The notes: generated from the sequence alone by a model not told the origin. Shown: positions 17,483 to 26,731, counted from the first letter of the stretch. The stretch is DNA of 64,000 bases from Streptomyces pilosus (GCF_014649835.1 NZ_BMTU01000021.1:1-64000); one strand, 5' to 3'. A program made the numbers and translations.

Positions 17483-17827
17483 CGGCAGGTGTCGAAGGGC
17501 AGCGTCGCTGCGAAACGCACAGGACCTCGTAAGGAATGTTGAGACGTTCCTTCGCCTAGCGGAGCGCATGCTGCTGTGGTACCTACCCAACCCAACCTCG
17601 CTGCCTAAAGTCCAAACGTTCAGCAGATGACAGCGGAAAAGCGCCTGAGTGTTAGGTATGGAAGCGGGAGAACCAGATGCCGCCAGCCTTGTGCCGGGGA
17701 CCGTGAAGCTGGGCGTGTGGGTCTCGAACACAACATCGAGGGGGGGCCGGCTCAGGGGCGGAGCAGATGAAGGCGCTGCGGGAACTCGGCAGGACGCCGC
17801 TCCCGTCCGGCCATTGAGTCGACCCGC
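17483..17827. other. Intergenic stretch without supported genes
   Basis: I see no gene with a start site and protein-like composition here. A small inverted repeat (GGAATGTTGAGACGTTCC) lies near 17,535. Confidence 0.4.
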
Positions 17828-17860
17828 GCGAGGCCTCGGGACACGATCTCGGGGCCTCGC
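17828..17860 (-). terminator. Terminator of the GHKL-nuclease gene
   Basis: A 12-bp stem with two imperfect pairs (GCGAGGCCTCGG and TCGGGGCCTCGC) lies directly downstream of the minus-strand stop at 17864. Confidence 0.6.
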
Positions 17861-17863
17861 TAT

Positions 17864-19957
17864 TCACTGTTCTTGTTCCGGGGTGGCAGTCGGCTCAGTC
17901 TGTTCGGATTCGCCTTGCGGCGGTGTCAGGGCGTCAGGAATGAAGTGTGAGTAGCTCTCGCGTAGGTGCTGGGTTACGCGGTCGTCGGTCGCCTCGTAGT
18001 TCAGCTGTTCCTGGAAGAACCGCAGCCTTCTCTCCCCGGCGTCGAGGATCTCGCCCCAGCTCTTGACCCAGACCTCGTAGTCGTCCTGTACGTCGGCGAG
18101 GCCAGCGGGGCGGTCCTTCTGCCGGATGTCACGGAGGATCTTGTCGGAGTAGTCGTAGGTGACGAGGTAGAAGCGCCATTTGCAGCCGACCCCGCTGTAC
18201 TGGGGGTCGTCGATGATGGCCCGGGCGTAGTTCTTGATTTGAGTGAGTTCTTTCGGGCCGACCTTCACGGTCGGTCGCTTGAGCTCGATGACGAGGCGCT
18301 CGGTGGAGTTGTCGTCCCGGCGGCTGCGGAACATCAGGATGTCCACCCGGCCGCTGCGCCCGTCCGGTTGGGGCACGGCTTCGAGTTCGTGCTCCAGGGC
18401 GACTTCTTCACCCAGGTGGTCTTCCAGGTGGGCCTGGAGGACGTTGGTGAGTCCCAGCTCGCTCCTGGTCATGTGCCAGTCCTCGCCGAACAGCCACAGG
18501 TTCCGGTTGACCATGGGGTGGAGCTGGTCGACCTCGCGCAGGTTCTTGCGGAGGTGATCGTCGGCGAGGATCTTACGCAGGGCTTGGATGAAGTTCAGGC
18601 GGTTGGTGACCGTGGTGGCCGCGCCGATGACGTGGGTCAGGTCGGTGCTGTCCAGGAGATTCTTCAGGTGCCGGCGGTCGTCGTCGCTTAGCGCCAGGAC
18701 CTTTTCGAGGATGGCGTGGAGGTCGCCGGGGCTGCTCTCCAACGCCGTGCGGATGAGGTTGACGGAGAGGCTGCGCGCAGCCCCTTTGGCGGGAAGTGCG
18801 TGGCGGGCGGCAGTGACGACGACGTCGAAGGTCTGGCGTTCTATGGCCAGGGCTCCGGTCACGGGCTGGTCGTCGTAGGGGTAGATGCCTTCGGTCTTCA
18901 GCTGCCGCACGACCTCTGCGGAAATCTGGGCTCCGCGAATGGCCAGGTGCTTCTGGACGGCCTTGATGGCCGCGTCCAGGAGCCCGGAGTGGGCCATGGT
19001 CAGTCCGTGCAAGTCATCGACGGACAGGCCGTTGAACAGGTTGGCGCGCAGGTAGGGGGTGAAACTGATGATGCCGTCGGACCAGTCGGGGCCGTGCTCG
19101 CCGAGGGCGATGCCATCGGCGTTGCAGATGAGCATCTTGCGGTCGCCCATCCGCTTGTTCCACTCGACGAAGGTGACGACTGGGGGCGGGTCCTCGTCGG
19201 CGTACTCCTCCGACAGGTCCAATGTCAGATCGATGGGTTCGCCGACGATGATGTCGCTGGGGTCGAGCCGTTTACCGTCGAACGTGACGCGCACGTGCGG
19301 GTAGGCCAGGAGATAAAACGCCAGCTTGGCAGTGAGGTTGGCGGCGGCATCGTCGCGCTCCAGGCTGCTCAAAGGCTTGCCCTGGGGCACGGAGATACGG
19401 ACTGTCGTGCCAGGCGTTTCTCTAGCTGGCTCTGTCTCTTCGACCTGCCAAATGGTGGCGTGGTCAGCGTTACCGCGGATCTGGACCCCGGCCAAGGCAT
19501 CACCGACCTTGGCAGTGGACTCCCAAGTGAGTTGGTCGCCCAGAGCGAAGGCGAAGAGGCGGCCTTCGCCGTTGCGGCCGTGCAGGATACGTTCCCCGCC
19601 TTCGGTGTGCGTCCTGCTGGTCTTCCAGGTGGTGCCGAAGGCCTGGAAGGCGGTGCGTGCTCGCTCGGGTGTCATGCCGTGACCGTTGTCGGTCACCACG
19701 ACGTCGGTGATCGCCTTCATGCTGGAGCGGCGCAGTTCGACGCGGACCTCGGTGGCGTTGGCGTCCAGGGCGTTCCATACCAGTTCGGCGACTGCCGTGA
19801 TCTGGGGCCTCTTCTTGAACTGGAGGATCTTGCGCTCGCCCACCGAGAGCTCGAACTCCGTCAACGGTGGTCCGCTCTGCGTCGGCAGTTCGGTGCGGAT
19901 CACGCCCGGGCCCACTTCCGTACGGGCGGCGCCTTGTGTGTTGTGCTCCCCAAACAT
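17864..19957 (-). CDS. GHKL ATPase fused to PD-(D/E)XK nuclease domain
   Basis: The 697-residue protein combines two enzymes. The N-terminal GHKL (HSP90/MutL/MORC-like) ATPase has the N-box ELVWNALDANA (E58, N62, D65), the ATP lid motif DNGHGM (90-95) and GRNGEGR (127-133). A helical middle follows. The C-terminal part (about 480-650) has NLWLFGEDW and VDILMF...VIELKRP, giving D539 and E558-x-K560, the PD-(D/E)XK nuclease signature. This layout is typical of stand-alone defence proteins related to prokaryotic MORC and Mrr/Shedu-like nucleases. ATG 19957 may be leaderless; an upstream in-frame start at 19993 exists. It is divergent from a DUF3800 gene. Confidence 0.85.
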   Translation of the reverse strand: MFGEHNTQGAARTEVGPGVIRTELPTQSGPPLTEFELSVGERKILQFKKRPQITAVAELVWNALDANATEVRVELRRSSMKAITDVVVTDNGHGMTPERARTAFQAFGTTWKTSRTHTEGGERILHGRNGEGRLFAFALGDQLTWESTAKVGDALAGVQIRGNADHATIWQVEETEPARETPGTTVRISVPQGKPLSSLERDDAAANLTAKLAFYLLAYPHVRVTFDGKRLDPSDIIVGEPIDLTLDLSEEYADEDPPPVVTFVEWNKRMGDRKMLICNADGIALGEHGPDWSDGIISFTPYLRANLFNGLSVDDLHGLTMAHSGLLDAAIKAVQKHLAIRGAQISAEVVRQLKTEGIYPYDDQPVTGALAIERQTFDVVVTAARHALPAKGAARSLSVNLIRTALESSPGDLHAILEKVLALSDDDRRHLKNLLDSTDLTHVIGAATTVTNRLNFIQALRKILADDHLRKNLREVDQLHPMVNRNLWLFGEDWHMTRSELGLTNVLQAHLEDHLGEEVALEHELEAVPQPDGRSGRVDILMFRSRRDDNSTERLVIELKRPTVKVGPKELTQIKNYARAIIDDPQYSGVGCKWRFYLVTYDYSDKILRDIRQKDRPAGLADVQDDYEVWVKSWGEILDAGERRLRFFQEQLNYEATDDRVTQHLRESYSHFIPDALTPPQGESEQTEPTATPEQEQ

Positions 19958-19963
19958 GCGGTG

Positions 19964-19992
19964 ACCGTACCGGTTGCGCACAGAGCGGTACA
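19964..19992 (-). promoter_or_regulatory. Possible leaderless promoter for the GHKL-nuclease gene
   Basis: On the minus strand TACGGT (19964-19969) lies six bases before ATG 19957, the right place for a -10 box of a leaderless transcript. TGTACC 17 bases upstream is a weak -35. No ribosome binding site precedes the ATG, which fits leaderless translation. Confidence 0.3.
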
Positions 19993-20129
19993 CATCGCCG
20001 TGCGTAATGGGGTTTCGTCACCACTCGCAGCGGTGAAGCAGCCGACGTGTGGCCGAGCTGCGGTCTACCGGTGCAGAGTTATACCAAAGCCTGAACCTGA
20101 TCCATGCGGTCGGTCTTAGGCTTCCCACC

Positions 20130-21005
20130 ATGTACTTCGCGTTCATGGACGACAGCTCACGTAAGCGAAAGGACGTCCCGAGAGAGGGTCTCGGAGCCCT
20201 CCACGCCTACGGGGCGGTGATCTTTTCCCAGGAGTCGCTTCAGCCCTATCGCGAGCAGCTCGCCCGGCTGCGGCAGGAGCTGGGCGTTCCGGCCGGTACG
20301 GAGTTCAAGTGGTCACCGGACGGGGGGCCTCTTCACAAGAAGTGGACCGATCTGCATACCGCTCGGGTGCGGATGCTGGAAGTAGCCATCGAGCTCGAAG
20401 TGCGGGCCTGCGTCGTCGTATGTGCACCTGAGCTGATGCCGGGGTGGTCCGAGACGGACCTGAAGAGCGAAATGCTGGAGTACCTCTACGAGCGGGTCAC
20501 CTACACGCTCGGTGAGGGGAAGGGCATCATGATCGCTGATCAGCCGGGCGGAGGGCGCCCCGACGAGACTCGCTGGCTGGCCGATGCCCTTGCGCTGGAC
20601 ACCGACGGAACCCAGTACGTAAAGCCCGCCGACAAGCACATACTGCTGCCCATCATCACCACACGCTCTGACCACGTGGACCACCTGCAGCTCGCGGACC
20701 TTGTAGCAGCCGCCACCACCGCCCTCATCGCCGGCGCCCCCGCCGCCACTCCCTACAAGGAACTCATCTACAAACTGCTCGCGAAGAACTACCGCGGCTA
20801 CGTGGGCGGGACAGGGCTGAAGTTCATCCCCAGCGCTACGTACAACTCAAGGGCGCTAATCAATCTCGCCTACTGGGTATTCGGTTCCTTGGGCGAAGAC
20901 GGGTACGTCCTCCCGGAAACCGCCAGTTCCATGGGCACGGGGCTACCTCATCTTGGATGGATCTTCGCGAGCAACAGTGGACTCGATGCTCCGAACCCTA
21001 ACTAG
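20130..21005 (+). CDS. DUF3800 domain protein (RNase H-like fold)
   Basis: The 291-residue protein begins MYFAFMDDSSRKRK, matching the YIDESG-like first strand of DUF3800, followed by EFKWS (about residues 58-62), internal acidic residues and LQLADLVAA near residue 190, the conserved end of the family core. DUF3800 proteins have a predicted RNase H-like fold with acidic active-site residues and often occur in defence islands or near mobile elements. ATG 20130 is taken because the motif follows directly; an upstream GTG at 20049 adds a non-conserved extension. It is divergent from the GHKL-nuclease gene with about 170 bases between. Confidence 0.8.
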   Translation: MYFAFMDDSSRKRKDVPREGLGALHAYGAVIFSQESLQPYREQLARLRQELGVPAGTEFKWSPDGGPLHKKWTDLHTARVRMLEVAIELEVRACVVVCAPELMPGWSETDLKSEMLEYLYERVTYTLGEGKGIMIADQPGGGRPDETRWLADALALDTDGTQYVKPADKHILLPIITTRSDHVDHLQLADLVAAATTALIAGAPAATPYKELIYKLLAKNYRGYVGGTGLKFIPSATYNSRALINLAYWVFGSLGEDGYVLPETASSMGTGLPHLGWIFASNSGLDAPNPN

Positions 21006-21174
21006 ACACAGGAGTGAGCCGCCTGCTTCGTTCGGTGGGACCAACGTCCGGAGGACAGCGCCGGCGCTTGCCTGCAACTTCCGTCCCGGCTGGCGCACGA
21101 CCGGCTGACCGCGCCTAGATCCCCTGCCACAGCCCCACCCGGCCACTGACACGAGAGGGACACATCTGCGGGTT

Positions 21175-22110
21175 TCAGCTCAGGCAGTATCCGAGAAGGG
21201 CGAGGCCGGCAGCTGCAGCGCGGTGTTGGTAGGCGCGCAGTCCGGGGGCGCCGGGGGGTGTGGGCTTGCGGGCGTTGCGGTGCCAGTGGCCGGTGAGTGC
21301 GGCGAGGAATGCGGTGGTGGTGTCGGGGCTGTTGGCGGTGGCGGGGTGGTCGCGGAGCAGGCGGGCGATGTCTGCGGGCGTGTGTCCGGCGAGGATGAGT
21401 TGCGGGGCGAGGGAGGCGGCGTCGATGCAGGCGGGGCCGAGGCTGGCGTGTGCCCAGTCCACGAATGTCACGCCAGCGTGGTGGTCGCGGACCATGTTGT
21501 CGGCGCGTAGGTCGCCGTGGACGATGCGGTCGCCGTGGGCGAGGGCGGGCCAGGCCGCCTCGAGTTCGGTGAGCTGCGGAAGGTGGGCGCGGGCGGCGGG
21601 GGCGAGGTCGGCCGGCGGATCGGCGAGCAGGTTGTTCCAGCCGTGCAGGGTCGCCGTGGTGGAGGGCGTGCCGTTCACCGCCGCGGCGTAGAGGGCCGGG
21701 GCGGGGCTGGAGGTGAGCTTGTCCAGCAGGGTCCAGGTCTGTTCGGCGTCGCCGGAGGCTGGGGAGAGGTCGGGGTGCGGGCCGTTCAGGTGGGCGATGA
21801 CGACGGCGGTCCAGCCGGCCGCGCAGTGGATGCCGAGTAGGTCCGGGGCCGGGGCGCCGGGTGGCAGCGAGTCGAGGACGGCGGCCTCGTGGACGTTGGC
21901 GGCGGTCAGCGGGTCGTCGTCGGGGGCTGCTTTGACGAAGGCCCGGCGGCCGTCGGCCAGGGTGAGCGCGGCAGCGAGCTGGTGGCCGAAGCCGCCGCCG
22001 GGGGTGACCGTGTCGGTGACGGGTGCTCCGAGGGCGTCTTCGAGGCGGGCGCGCAGGGGCGTGGGGACGTCGGTCTATTGCAGACGGCCGCTGGTGGGCG
22101 GTGCAGGCAT
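21175..22110 (-). pseudogene. Aminoglycoside/fructosamine-kinase-like phosphotransferase with amber codon
   Basis: From ATG 22110 the frame reads MPAPPTSGRLQ, then a TAG at 22077-22075, then continues as an otherwise intact 311-codon phosphotransferase: GGGFGHQLAAALTLADGRRA with a P-loop-like start and FVKA lysine strand, the catalytic loop IVHGDLRADNMV and the metal-binding FVDWAHA. These are hallmarks of the APH/fructosamine kinase fold. Only the amber codon at position 12 breaks it. No strong alternative start follows the stop (a CTG at codon 19 is possible). It could be a true nonsense mutation, a sequencing error, or start downstream. Confidence 0.75.
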
Positions 22111-22282
22111 CGGGGCAGCTCTCAGAGGTCCGGGAAACGGGTGGCGGGTGAGGGGGTGCGCGCCGAGCCGGACCGCGAGTCGGGGCTGAGAAGCGGAGGT
22201 TCCGCTGTCTCAGTGCTCCAGCTCGACGCCGGGCGCTCGTCGCCGCATCACGCGCATTCGCCTGTGTCCTCTGAGTGCATAA

Positions 22283-22305
22283 GGAGCGCCCGTGAGGGCG
22301 CGCCT
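22283..22305 (-). terminator. GC-rich hairpin
   Basis: GCGCCC-GTGA-GGGCGC with partly pairing flanks lies between the phosphotransferase and TetR genes. Which transcript it would serve is unclear. The rest of 22111-22493 holds no supported gene. Confidence 0.3.
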
Positions 22306-22493
22306 CCACTGTAGTGGTGGTGTGCTGGGTCACGCGCTGTTGATTAGGGGCAGGTGGTGCAGCAGGGACGGCCCGATGCCGGCGGGCTCGGGCAGACAGC
22401 GGTCTGCGTCACGGTCCTGGGCGCCTCAAGATCGGGCTCGTTCTGCCGGGGCTTCACTATCGACGGGCCTGCGGGCCGCCCGGTCGGGGTACG

Positions 22494-23090
22494 TCACGGG
22501 TGATGCGGCAAGTCGTCGTCCGCGAGCAGTCGACGCGTCGCTTCCACCGCAAAGTTGGACACGGTCGTCAGATCGTCGCCCTGGTCGACTCTGCGGATGC
22601 ATGCATCGACAACTGCCTGGACCACCGCCACGGTCAGCTCGGGCTGTGGCTGCCCCAGTTCGCGCACGACCCGGGCGAGCGCCTCATGTAGCGAGATGTG
22701 CAGATTCCTCACCCGCTCCCGCGCCGAGGGAGAGAGCGAGCCGCGCGAGAGCGCGGCCCGCCAGCCGTGGGTTCCGCGAGCCGCCTGTTCGAGGTTGGCC
22801 CTGACGTAGGCGGCAGCTTGGGTGGCGGGCGTGGTCTCGCTCGCGATGGCCTGCTCCACTGCGTCGATCCAGGCGGGGAATTCGCGGGTGACAACGAGTT
22901 CCAGCAGGTCGTCGATGGAGTTGAAGTAGCGGTAGATGCTGTTGCGGGCGATCCCGGCTCGCGCGGCAACCGCTCCGGCTGTGAGGGCTTCGACGCCGCC
23001 CTCTTCCAGGAGCTCCTCGGCCGCATCGATCAGCCGCGCGAGCCGCTGGGCCCGGTGCTCCCGGACACTGCCAGCTTCAATCTTGGGCAT
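22494..23090 (-). CDS. TetR-family repressor of the adjacent MMPL gene
   Basis: A 198-residue TetR protein: the N-terminal DNA-binding domain (about 15-60) contains AGIARNSIYRYFNSIDDLLE, the classic TetR helix-turn-helix end, followed by an all-helical ligand domain. It is transcribed away from the MMPL exporter gene. A 27-bp palindrome sits between the two start codons, so it most likely represses the exporter and itself, with release by an exported compound. The ligand is not predictable. Confidence 0.9.
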   Translation of the reverse strand: MPKIEAGSVREHRAQRLARLIDAAEELLEEGGVEALTAGAVAARAGIARNSIYRYFNSIDDLLELVVTREFPAWIDAVEQAIASETTPATQAAAYVRANLEQAARGTHGWRAALSRGSLSPSARERVRNLHISLHEALARVVRELGQPQPELTVAVVQAVVDACIRRVDQGDDLTTVSNFAVEATRRLLADDDLPHHP

Positions 23091-23177
23091 TTTCTCCGCT
23101 TCACCTCGGACACTGTGCCGTCTCCCGCCAACCTACCCCCACGCCCGAGAGGCCGAGAGAGCGTGTTAGCTTGACGC

Positions 23178-23204
23178 AACTTAGAGACACCCTGTCGCTA
23201 AGTT
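23178..23204. promoter_or_regulatory. Palindromic TetR operator
   Basis: AACTTAGAGACA-CCC-TGTCGCTAAGTT: 12-base arms with one mismatch, 88 bases upstream of the TetR start and 31 before the MMPL start. TTGACG at 23171-23176 just before it can act as -35 of the MMPL promoter, so bound repressor would block RNA polymerase. Confidence 0.75.
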
Positions 23205-23234
23205 CTGTCCGTGCTTCCTGCCGAAGGCTGCCCG

Positions 23235-25787
23235 ATGCAACCGATGAACTCCCCCGCTCTGCTCCGATGTCTCCTGGGATCGAAGAAGCGCGCCGCCGTG
23301 GTGGCGGCCTTCTGGGTCCTGATCGCGGGCCTCCTCGCCGGGGTCGCCCCGGCCCTGGAATCCGTCGAGGACAACGCGTCCGCCAACCTGCCGCCCGCCG
23401 CCTCGGACTCGATGAAGGCCCGTGATCTCGTCCGCGCCCAGCTTCCGGGCCAGGACGCGACGCCGGCGGTCATCGTGGTCCGCGGCAAGGGCACCGACGC
23501 CGCGGCGAGCACCACACAGGCGGTCGCCGCCATCACCTCGGCCCTTTCCGGAATCAGCCGACCCGACCATGTCGTGAGCGTGGTCTCCACGGTGACCGCT
23601 CCCGACGCTGCGGCCGAGTTGGTCTCGCAGGACCGCGGTGCTCAGCTGGTCATCGTGCCCATGAAGGGAAGCCCCTCGGACGAGTCCTTCCAAAACGCGG
23701 TCGACGAGGTGCGTGCCCTCGCGTCCGACCGGGCCGGGCCCGCCGACGTCGCAGTGACCGGCCCCGCCGGGATCGCCACCGACACCGTGAAGGTCTTCAG
23801 CGGCGGTGACAAAGTCCTGCTGCTGGCCACTATCGTGCTCGTCCTGATCATCCTGCTGGCGATCTACCGCTCGCCCCTGATGGCGCTCGTGCCGCTTCTT
23901 GCCGTGGGCGTGGCTATGCGCGTGGCGGAGACGCTCGGCGCGATTCTCGCGGACGCCGGAGTCATCACGGTCAGCTCCCAGACCGCCTCGATCATGACCG
24001 TGCTGCTGTTTGGGGTGGGCACGGACTACGCGCTGATCATCACCGCCCGCTACCGCGAGACCCTGCTCGACGAGCCAGACGGCGCCCGCGCCATGCAGAC
24101 CGCCGTGCGCCGCACCGCCGAGTCCGTCCTCGCCAGCGCCTCAACCATCGTGCTCGCCATGTTCGCCCTGCTCGTGGCCATCTCCCCGGCACTTCACGGC
24201 TTCGGACCGTACCTCGCCCTGGGCGTGGCCGTTATGGCGCTGGTGGCGTTCACCTTCATCCCCGCCCTGGTCCTCCTGCTGGGCAGGGGCGTCTTCTGGT
24301 CCGGGGGCGTGGGCAAGGCCGCCGAACGCAGTCGCGGCGCAGGCATCTGGCACCGCATCGCCGCCCTGGTCGCACGGGCCCCCGTCAAGGTGGCCTCGGC
24401 CGTGATCGCACTCCTCGTGGTGCTGAGCGCGGGACTGCTCGGCTACCAGGAGAGCTTCAACACCCTCAGCGGCTTCCGCGCCGCCACCGAGTCGGAGCAC
24501 GGGCAACACCTCATCCAGGAGGAATTCGGGCCCGGCGAGATCGCCCCCAGTACCGTCATCGTCCGCTCCCAGGAAAACCTGCGCTCCGGCCCCGCACCCG
24601 CCGACATCGCCACCGCACTCACCGATGCCGATCACGTCAGCCGTGTCGCAGACCCCCGCATGGGCAAGGACGGCAAGACCGTCTTCTACGACGTCGTCCT
24701 CGACCTCGACCCCTACAGCTCCAAGGCACTCGACGCGATCGGTCCCCTCAAGCAGGCCACACAATCTGCAGCCCAGGCCGCCGGGGTGCAGGACGCCACG
24801 GTGCTCATCGGCGGCGAGACCGCGCAGAACGCCGACATCCGCTCCGCCCTCGACCGCGACACGACCTTCATCGTGCTCCTGGTCCTAGCCATCATCACCG
24901 CGGTCCTCGTCCTGCTGCTCCGCTCGCTCCTTGCCCCGCTCTACCTGGCCGCGACCCTGGTCCTGTCGTTCCTGGCCACCCTGGGCGCCACCACCTTCTT
25001 CACCGTGACCGTCCTCGGTGACGACGGCATCGGCAACCGCGTCACCGCGTACATCTTTGTCTTTCTCGTCGCGCTCGGCGTCGACTACAACATCTTCGTC
25101 ATGAGCCGGTTCAAGCAGGAATTGCGCACCCAGCCCCCGGCGAAGGCGATCACCTCCGCCCTGACACGCACCGGCGGCGTCGTCTCCTCCGCGGGCCTCA
25201 TCCTCGCGGCGACCTTCGCCGTCCTGATGACCCAGCCGATCCGCGAACTGTTCCAGTTCGGTTTCGCCATGGCCTGCGGCATCCTGCTGGACACCTTCCT
25301 CATCCGCCCGCTCCTGGTCCCCGCCATCGTCCGCATGCTCGGCGACCGCGCCCTGTGGCCCGCACGCCCAGGCACCCCGCAGACGCCTTCCACACCCACC
25401 TCCGCACCGCCTTCCGCCGACGTGCCGGCCGCACGGGCCACCGAGACCGGCCACAGCCGTCTGCTGCGCGCATTCACCTGGATCGCGGTCATCGAAGCGT
25501 GCACGTGGGCAGGTCTGCTGGCCGGGATGTACCTCAAGTACATTCCCGAAACCACCGAACTCGGCGTACGGATCTTCGGCACCCTCCACGGCGCCGCCTT
25601 CATCGTCTACGTGTCCCTGACCGTCCTGGTCGCGATCCGGCTGAAGTGGCGGCTGGGCCGGACCACGATCTTCGCCCTGCTGGCCGCCGTACCCCCGTTC
25701 ATGACTGTCGCGTTCGAAATCTGGGCCCGCCGCACAGGCAGGCTCCCTCAGCCGACCGCGGCCCCCAGCCCAACTCCAGCCCTGTAA
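23235..25787 (+). CDS. MMPL/RND-type transporter with C-terminal DUF3817 domain
   Basis: The 850-residue inner-membrane protein has the two-fold MMPL layout: helix 1, a large external loop, helices including VGTDYALIITARYRE (about residue 270), a second external loop and VALGVDYNIFVMSRF (about 615), with the paired Asp-Tyr relay residues of the family. MMPL proteins export lipids or drugs using the proton gradient. After a Pro/Thr linker (about 710-735) it continues with a DUF3817 membrane domain (AFTWIAVIEACTWAGLLAGM...PPFMTVAFEIWARR). ATG 23235 has GAAGG upstream; GTG 23211 is an alternative. Confidence 0.9.
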   Translation: MQPMNSPALLRCLLGSKKRAAVVAAFWVLIAGLLAGVAPALESVEDNASANLPPAASDSMKARDLVRAQLPGQDATPAVIVVRGKGTDAAASTTQAVAAITSALSGISRPDHVVSVVSTVTAPDAAAELVSQDRGAQLVIVPMKGSPSDESFQNAVDEVRALASDRAGPADVAVTGPAGIATDTVKVFSGGDKVLLLATIVLVLIILLAIYRSPLMALVPLLAVGVAMRVAETLGAILADAGVITVSSQTASIMTVLLFGVGTDYALIITARYRETLLDEPDGARAMQTAVRRTAESVLASASTIVLAMFALLVAISPALHGFGPYLALGVAVMALVAFTFIPALVLLLGRGVFWSGGVGKAAERSRGAGIWHRIAALVARAPVKVASAVIALLVVLSAGLLGYQESFNTLSGFRAATESEHGQHLIQEEFGPGEIAPSTVIVRSQENLRSGPAPADIATALTDADHVSRVADPRMGKDGKTVFYDVVLDLDPYSSKALDAIGPLKQATQSAAQAAGVQDATVLIGGETAQNADIRSALDRDTTFIVLLVLAIITAVLVLLLRSLLAPLYLAATLVLSFLATLGATTFFTVTVLGDDGIGNRVTAYIFVFLVALGVDYNIFVMSRFKQELRTQPPAKAITSALTRTGGVVSSAGLILAATFAVLMTQPIRELFQFGFAMACGILLDTFLIRPLLVPAIVRMLGDRALWPARPGTPQTPSTPTSAPPSADVPAARATETGHSRLLRAFTWIAVIEACTWAGLLAGMYLKYIPETTELGVRIFGTLHGAAFIVYVSLTVLVAIRLKWRLGRTTIFALLAAVPPFMTVAFEIWARRTGRLPQPTAAPSPTPAL

Positions 25788-25905
25788 CCGCACCCCGCAG
25801 AGGGACTCGATCGGACACGCGGTGCACATCATCGCCATCGCCGTGCGGGCCTCGGCCGGGCGGGACAGCCACCGACATCACGCCAACAACCGAGAGAAGA
25901 CAGAA

Positions 25906-26202
25906 GTGATCACCGCCGTCACCGAGTTCACCGTCGCCGCGCCCGCCCAGGGCGCATTCGAGGACCACTTCACCGCCAGCATGCACGCCACCCTTACCGA
26001 CGTGCCGGGGCTGCGCAACGCACGGCTGCTGCGTCCCCGCAAGGGCGCACACCGCTACCTGGCCGCCCTCGACTTCGAGGACGACGCCGCATTCACCGCC
26101 TACACCTCGTCGGAGGCATCCCGCGCCGCGCACGCCGACCCCACCCACTCGCTCTCCGACGACAACGGCGTCATGATCTTCGAAGCGGTCATGCAGGTCT
26201 GA
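25906..26202 (+). CDS. Small ABM-like domain protein
   Basis: The 98-residue protein has the dimeric alpha/beta barrel pattern of antibiotic biosynthesis monooxygenase/Dabb-type domains (TEFTVAAPAQGAFEDHF, then LRNARLLRPRKGAHRYLAAL, then FEAVMQV). Such proteins are often small oxidases, heme-degrading enzymes or stress proteins. GTG 25906 is preceded by AGAGAAG and gives the family length; the frame is open upstream to 25822. It follows the MMPL gene by 118 bases and may belong to the same TetR-controlled unit. Confidence 0.65.
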   Translation: MITAVTEFTVAAPAQGAFEDHFTASMHATLTDVPGLRNARLLRPRKGAHRYLAALDFEDDAAFTAYTSSEASRAAHADPTHSLSDDNGVMIFEAVMQV

Positions 26203-26233
26203 CATTTCTGGTCCCGAGGATGCCGGAAATACT

Positions 26234-26252
26234 CGCGCGGCCGAGCCGCGCG
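26234..26252 (+). terminator. Terminator-like hairpin
   Basis: CGCGCGGC-CGA-GCCGCGCG, a perfect 8-bp stem 31 bases after the ABM-like gene. Confidence 0.5.
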
Positions 26253-26323
26253 GGATGACGCAGCCAGCGCCTCCTGACCGCACTGCGGCAGCGGTGACCG
26301 CCGAGTCGAGCAAGGGTGGTCCC

Positions 26324-26348
26324 TCGGAGTCACTGCCCGTGACTCCGA
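26324..26348. repeat. Perfect 10-bp inverted repeat
   Basis: TCGGAGTCAC-TGCCC-GTGACTCCGA. It could be a terminator or the end of a lost element; no gene adjoins it closely. Confidence 0.5.
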
Positions 26349-26424
26349 GAAACCGGCCTGTCCTTTCCGCGGTCCCGCAAGAAACTGCTGGCCCCGGACC
26401 CGGCGCCTCACCCTAGAGAACGAT

Positions 26425-26662
26425 TCAATCGCTCCCTGGGCAACGCCAGGAGTACGGACCGTCAGGATGCCGACCCAGCGAGGCGTCGAAGATCTCCGGG
26501 AGCGAGGTGCCCTGCCTCGAGCGCAGCAGCACCCGACCGTCGGCGTAGCGGGCGAGTTGGGCTCGGTAGCCGTCCCACTTAAGGTTGGGCGGCCGCGCCG
26601 GGTGGCAGGTCAGAGCCGGGCACAGGCGTGGTCAGCATCGCGTCCGGCCGAGTCCACGTCAT
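26425..26662 (-). pseudogene. ATP-dependent DNA ligase N-terminal remnant
   Basis: From ATG 26662 the frame reads MTWTRPDAMLTTPVPGSDLP, then breaks at a stop; in a neighbouring frame it continues KWDGYRAQLARYADGRVLLR and SRQGT. KWDG is the nucleotidyl-lysine motif I of ATP-dependent DNA ligases. The rest of the ligase (over 200 residues) is missing. It is a frameshifted and truncated remnant of a LigC/LigD-like enzyme. Confidence 0.7.
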
Positions 26663-26731
26663 GGCAGATGCCTTTCACCGTGATGGTCAGGCCGACGCCT
26701 ACGAGGCCGACTCGTAGGTCACCTCTTGGCA

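Noticed and set aside
18716..20119. A 467-codon plus-strand frame opposite the GHKL-nuclease gene
   Set aside because: It is antisense to a gene with complete ATPase and nuclease motifs, has no ribosome site and no protein-like motifs. High-GC DNA leaves such frames open by chance.
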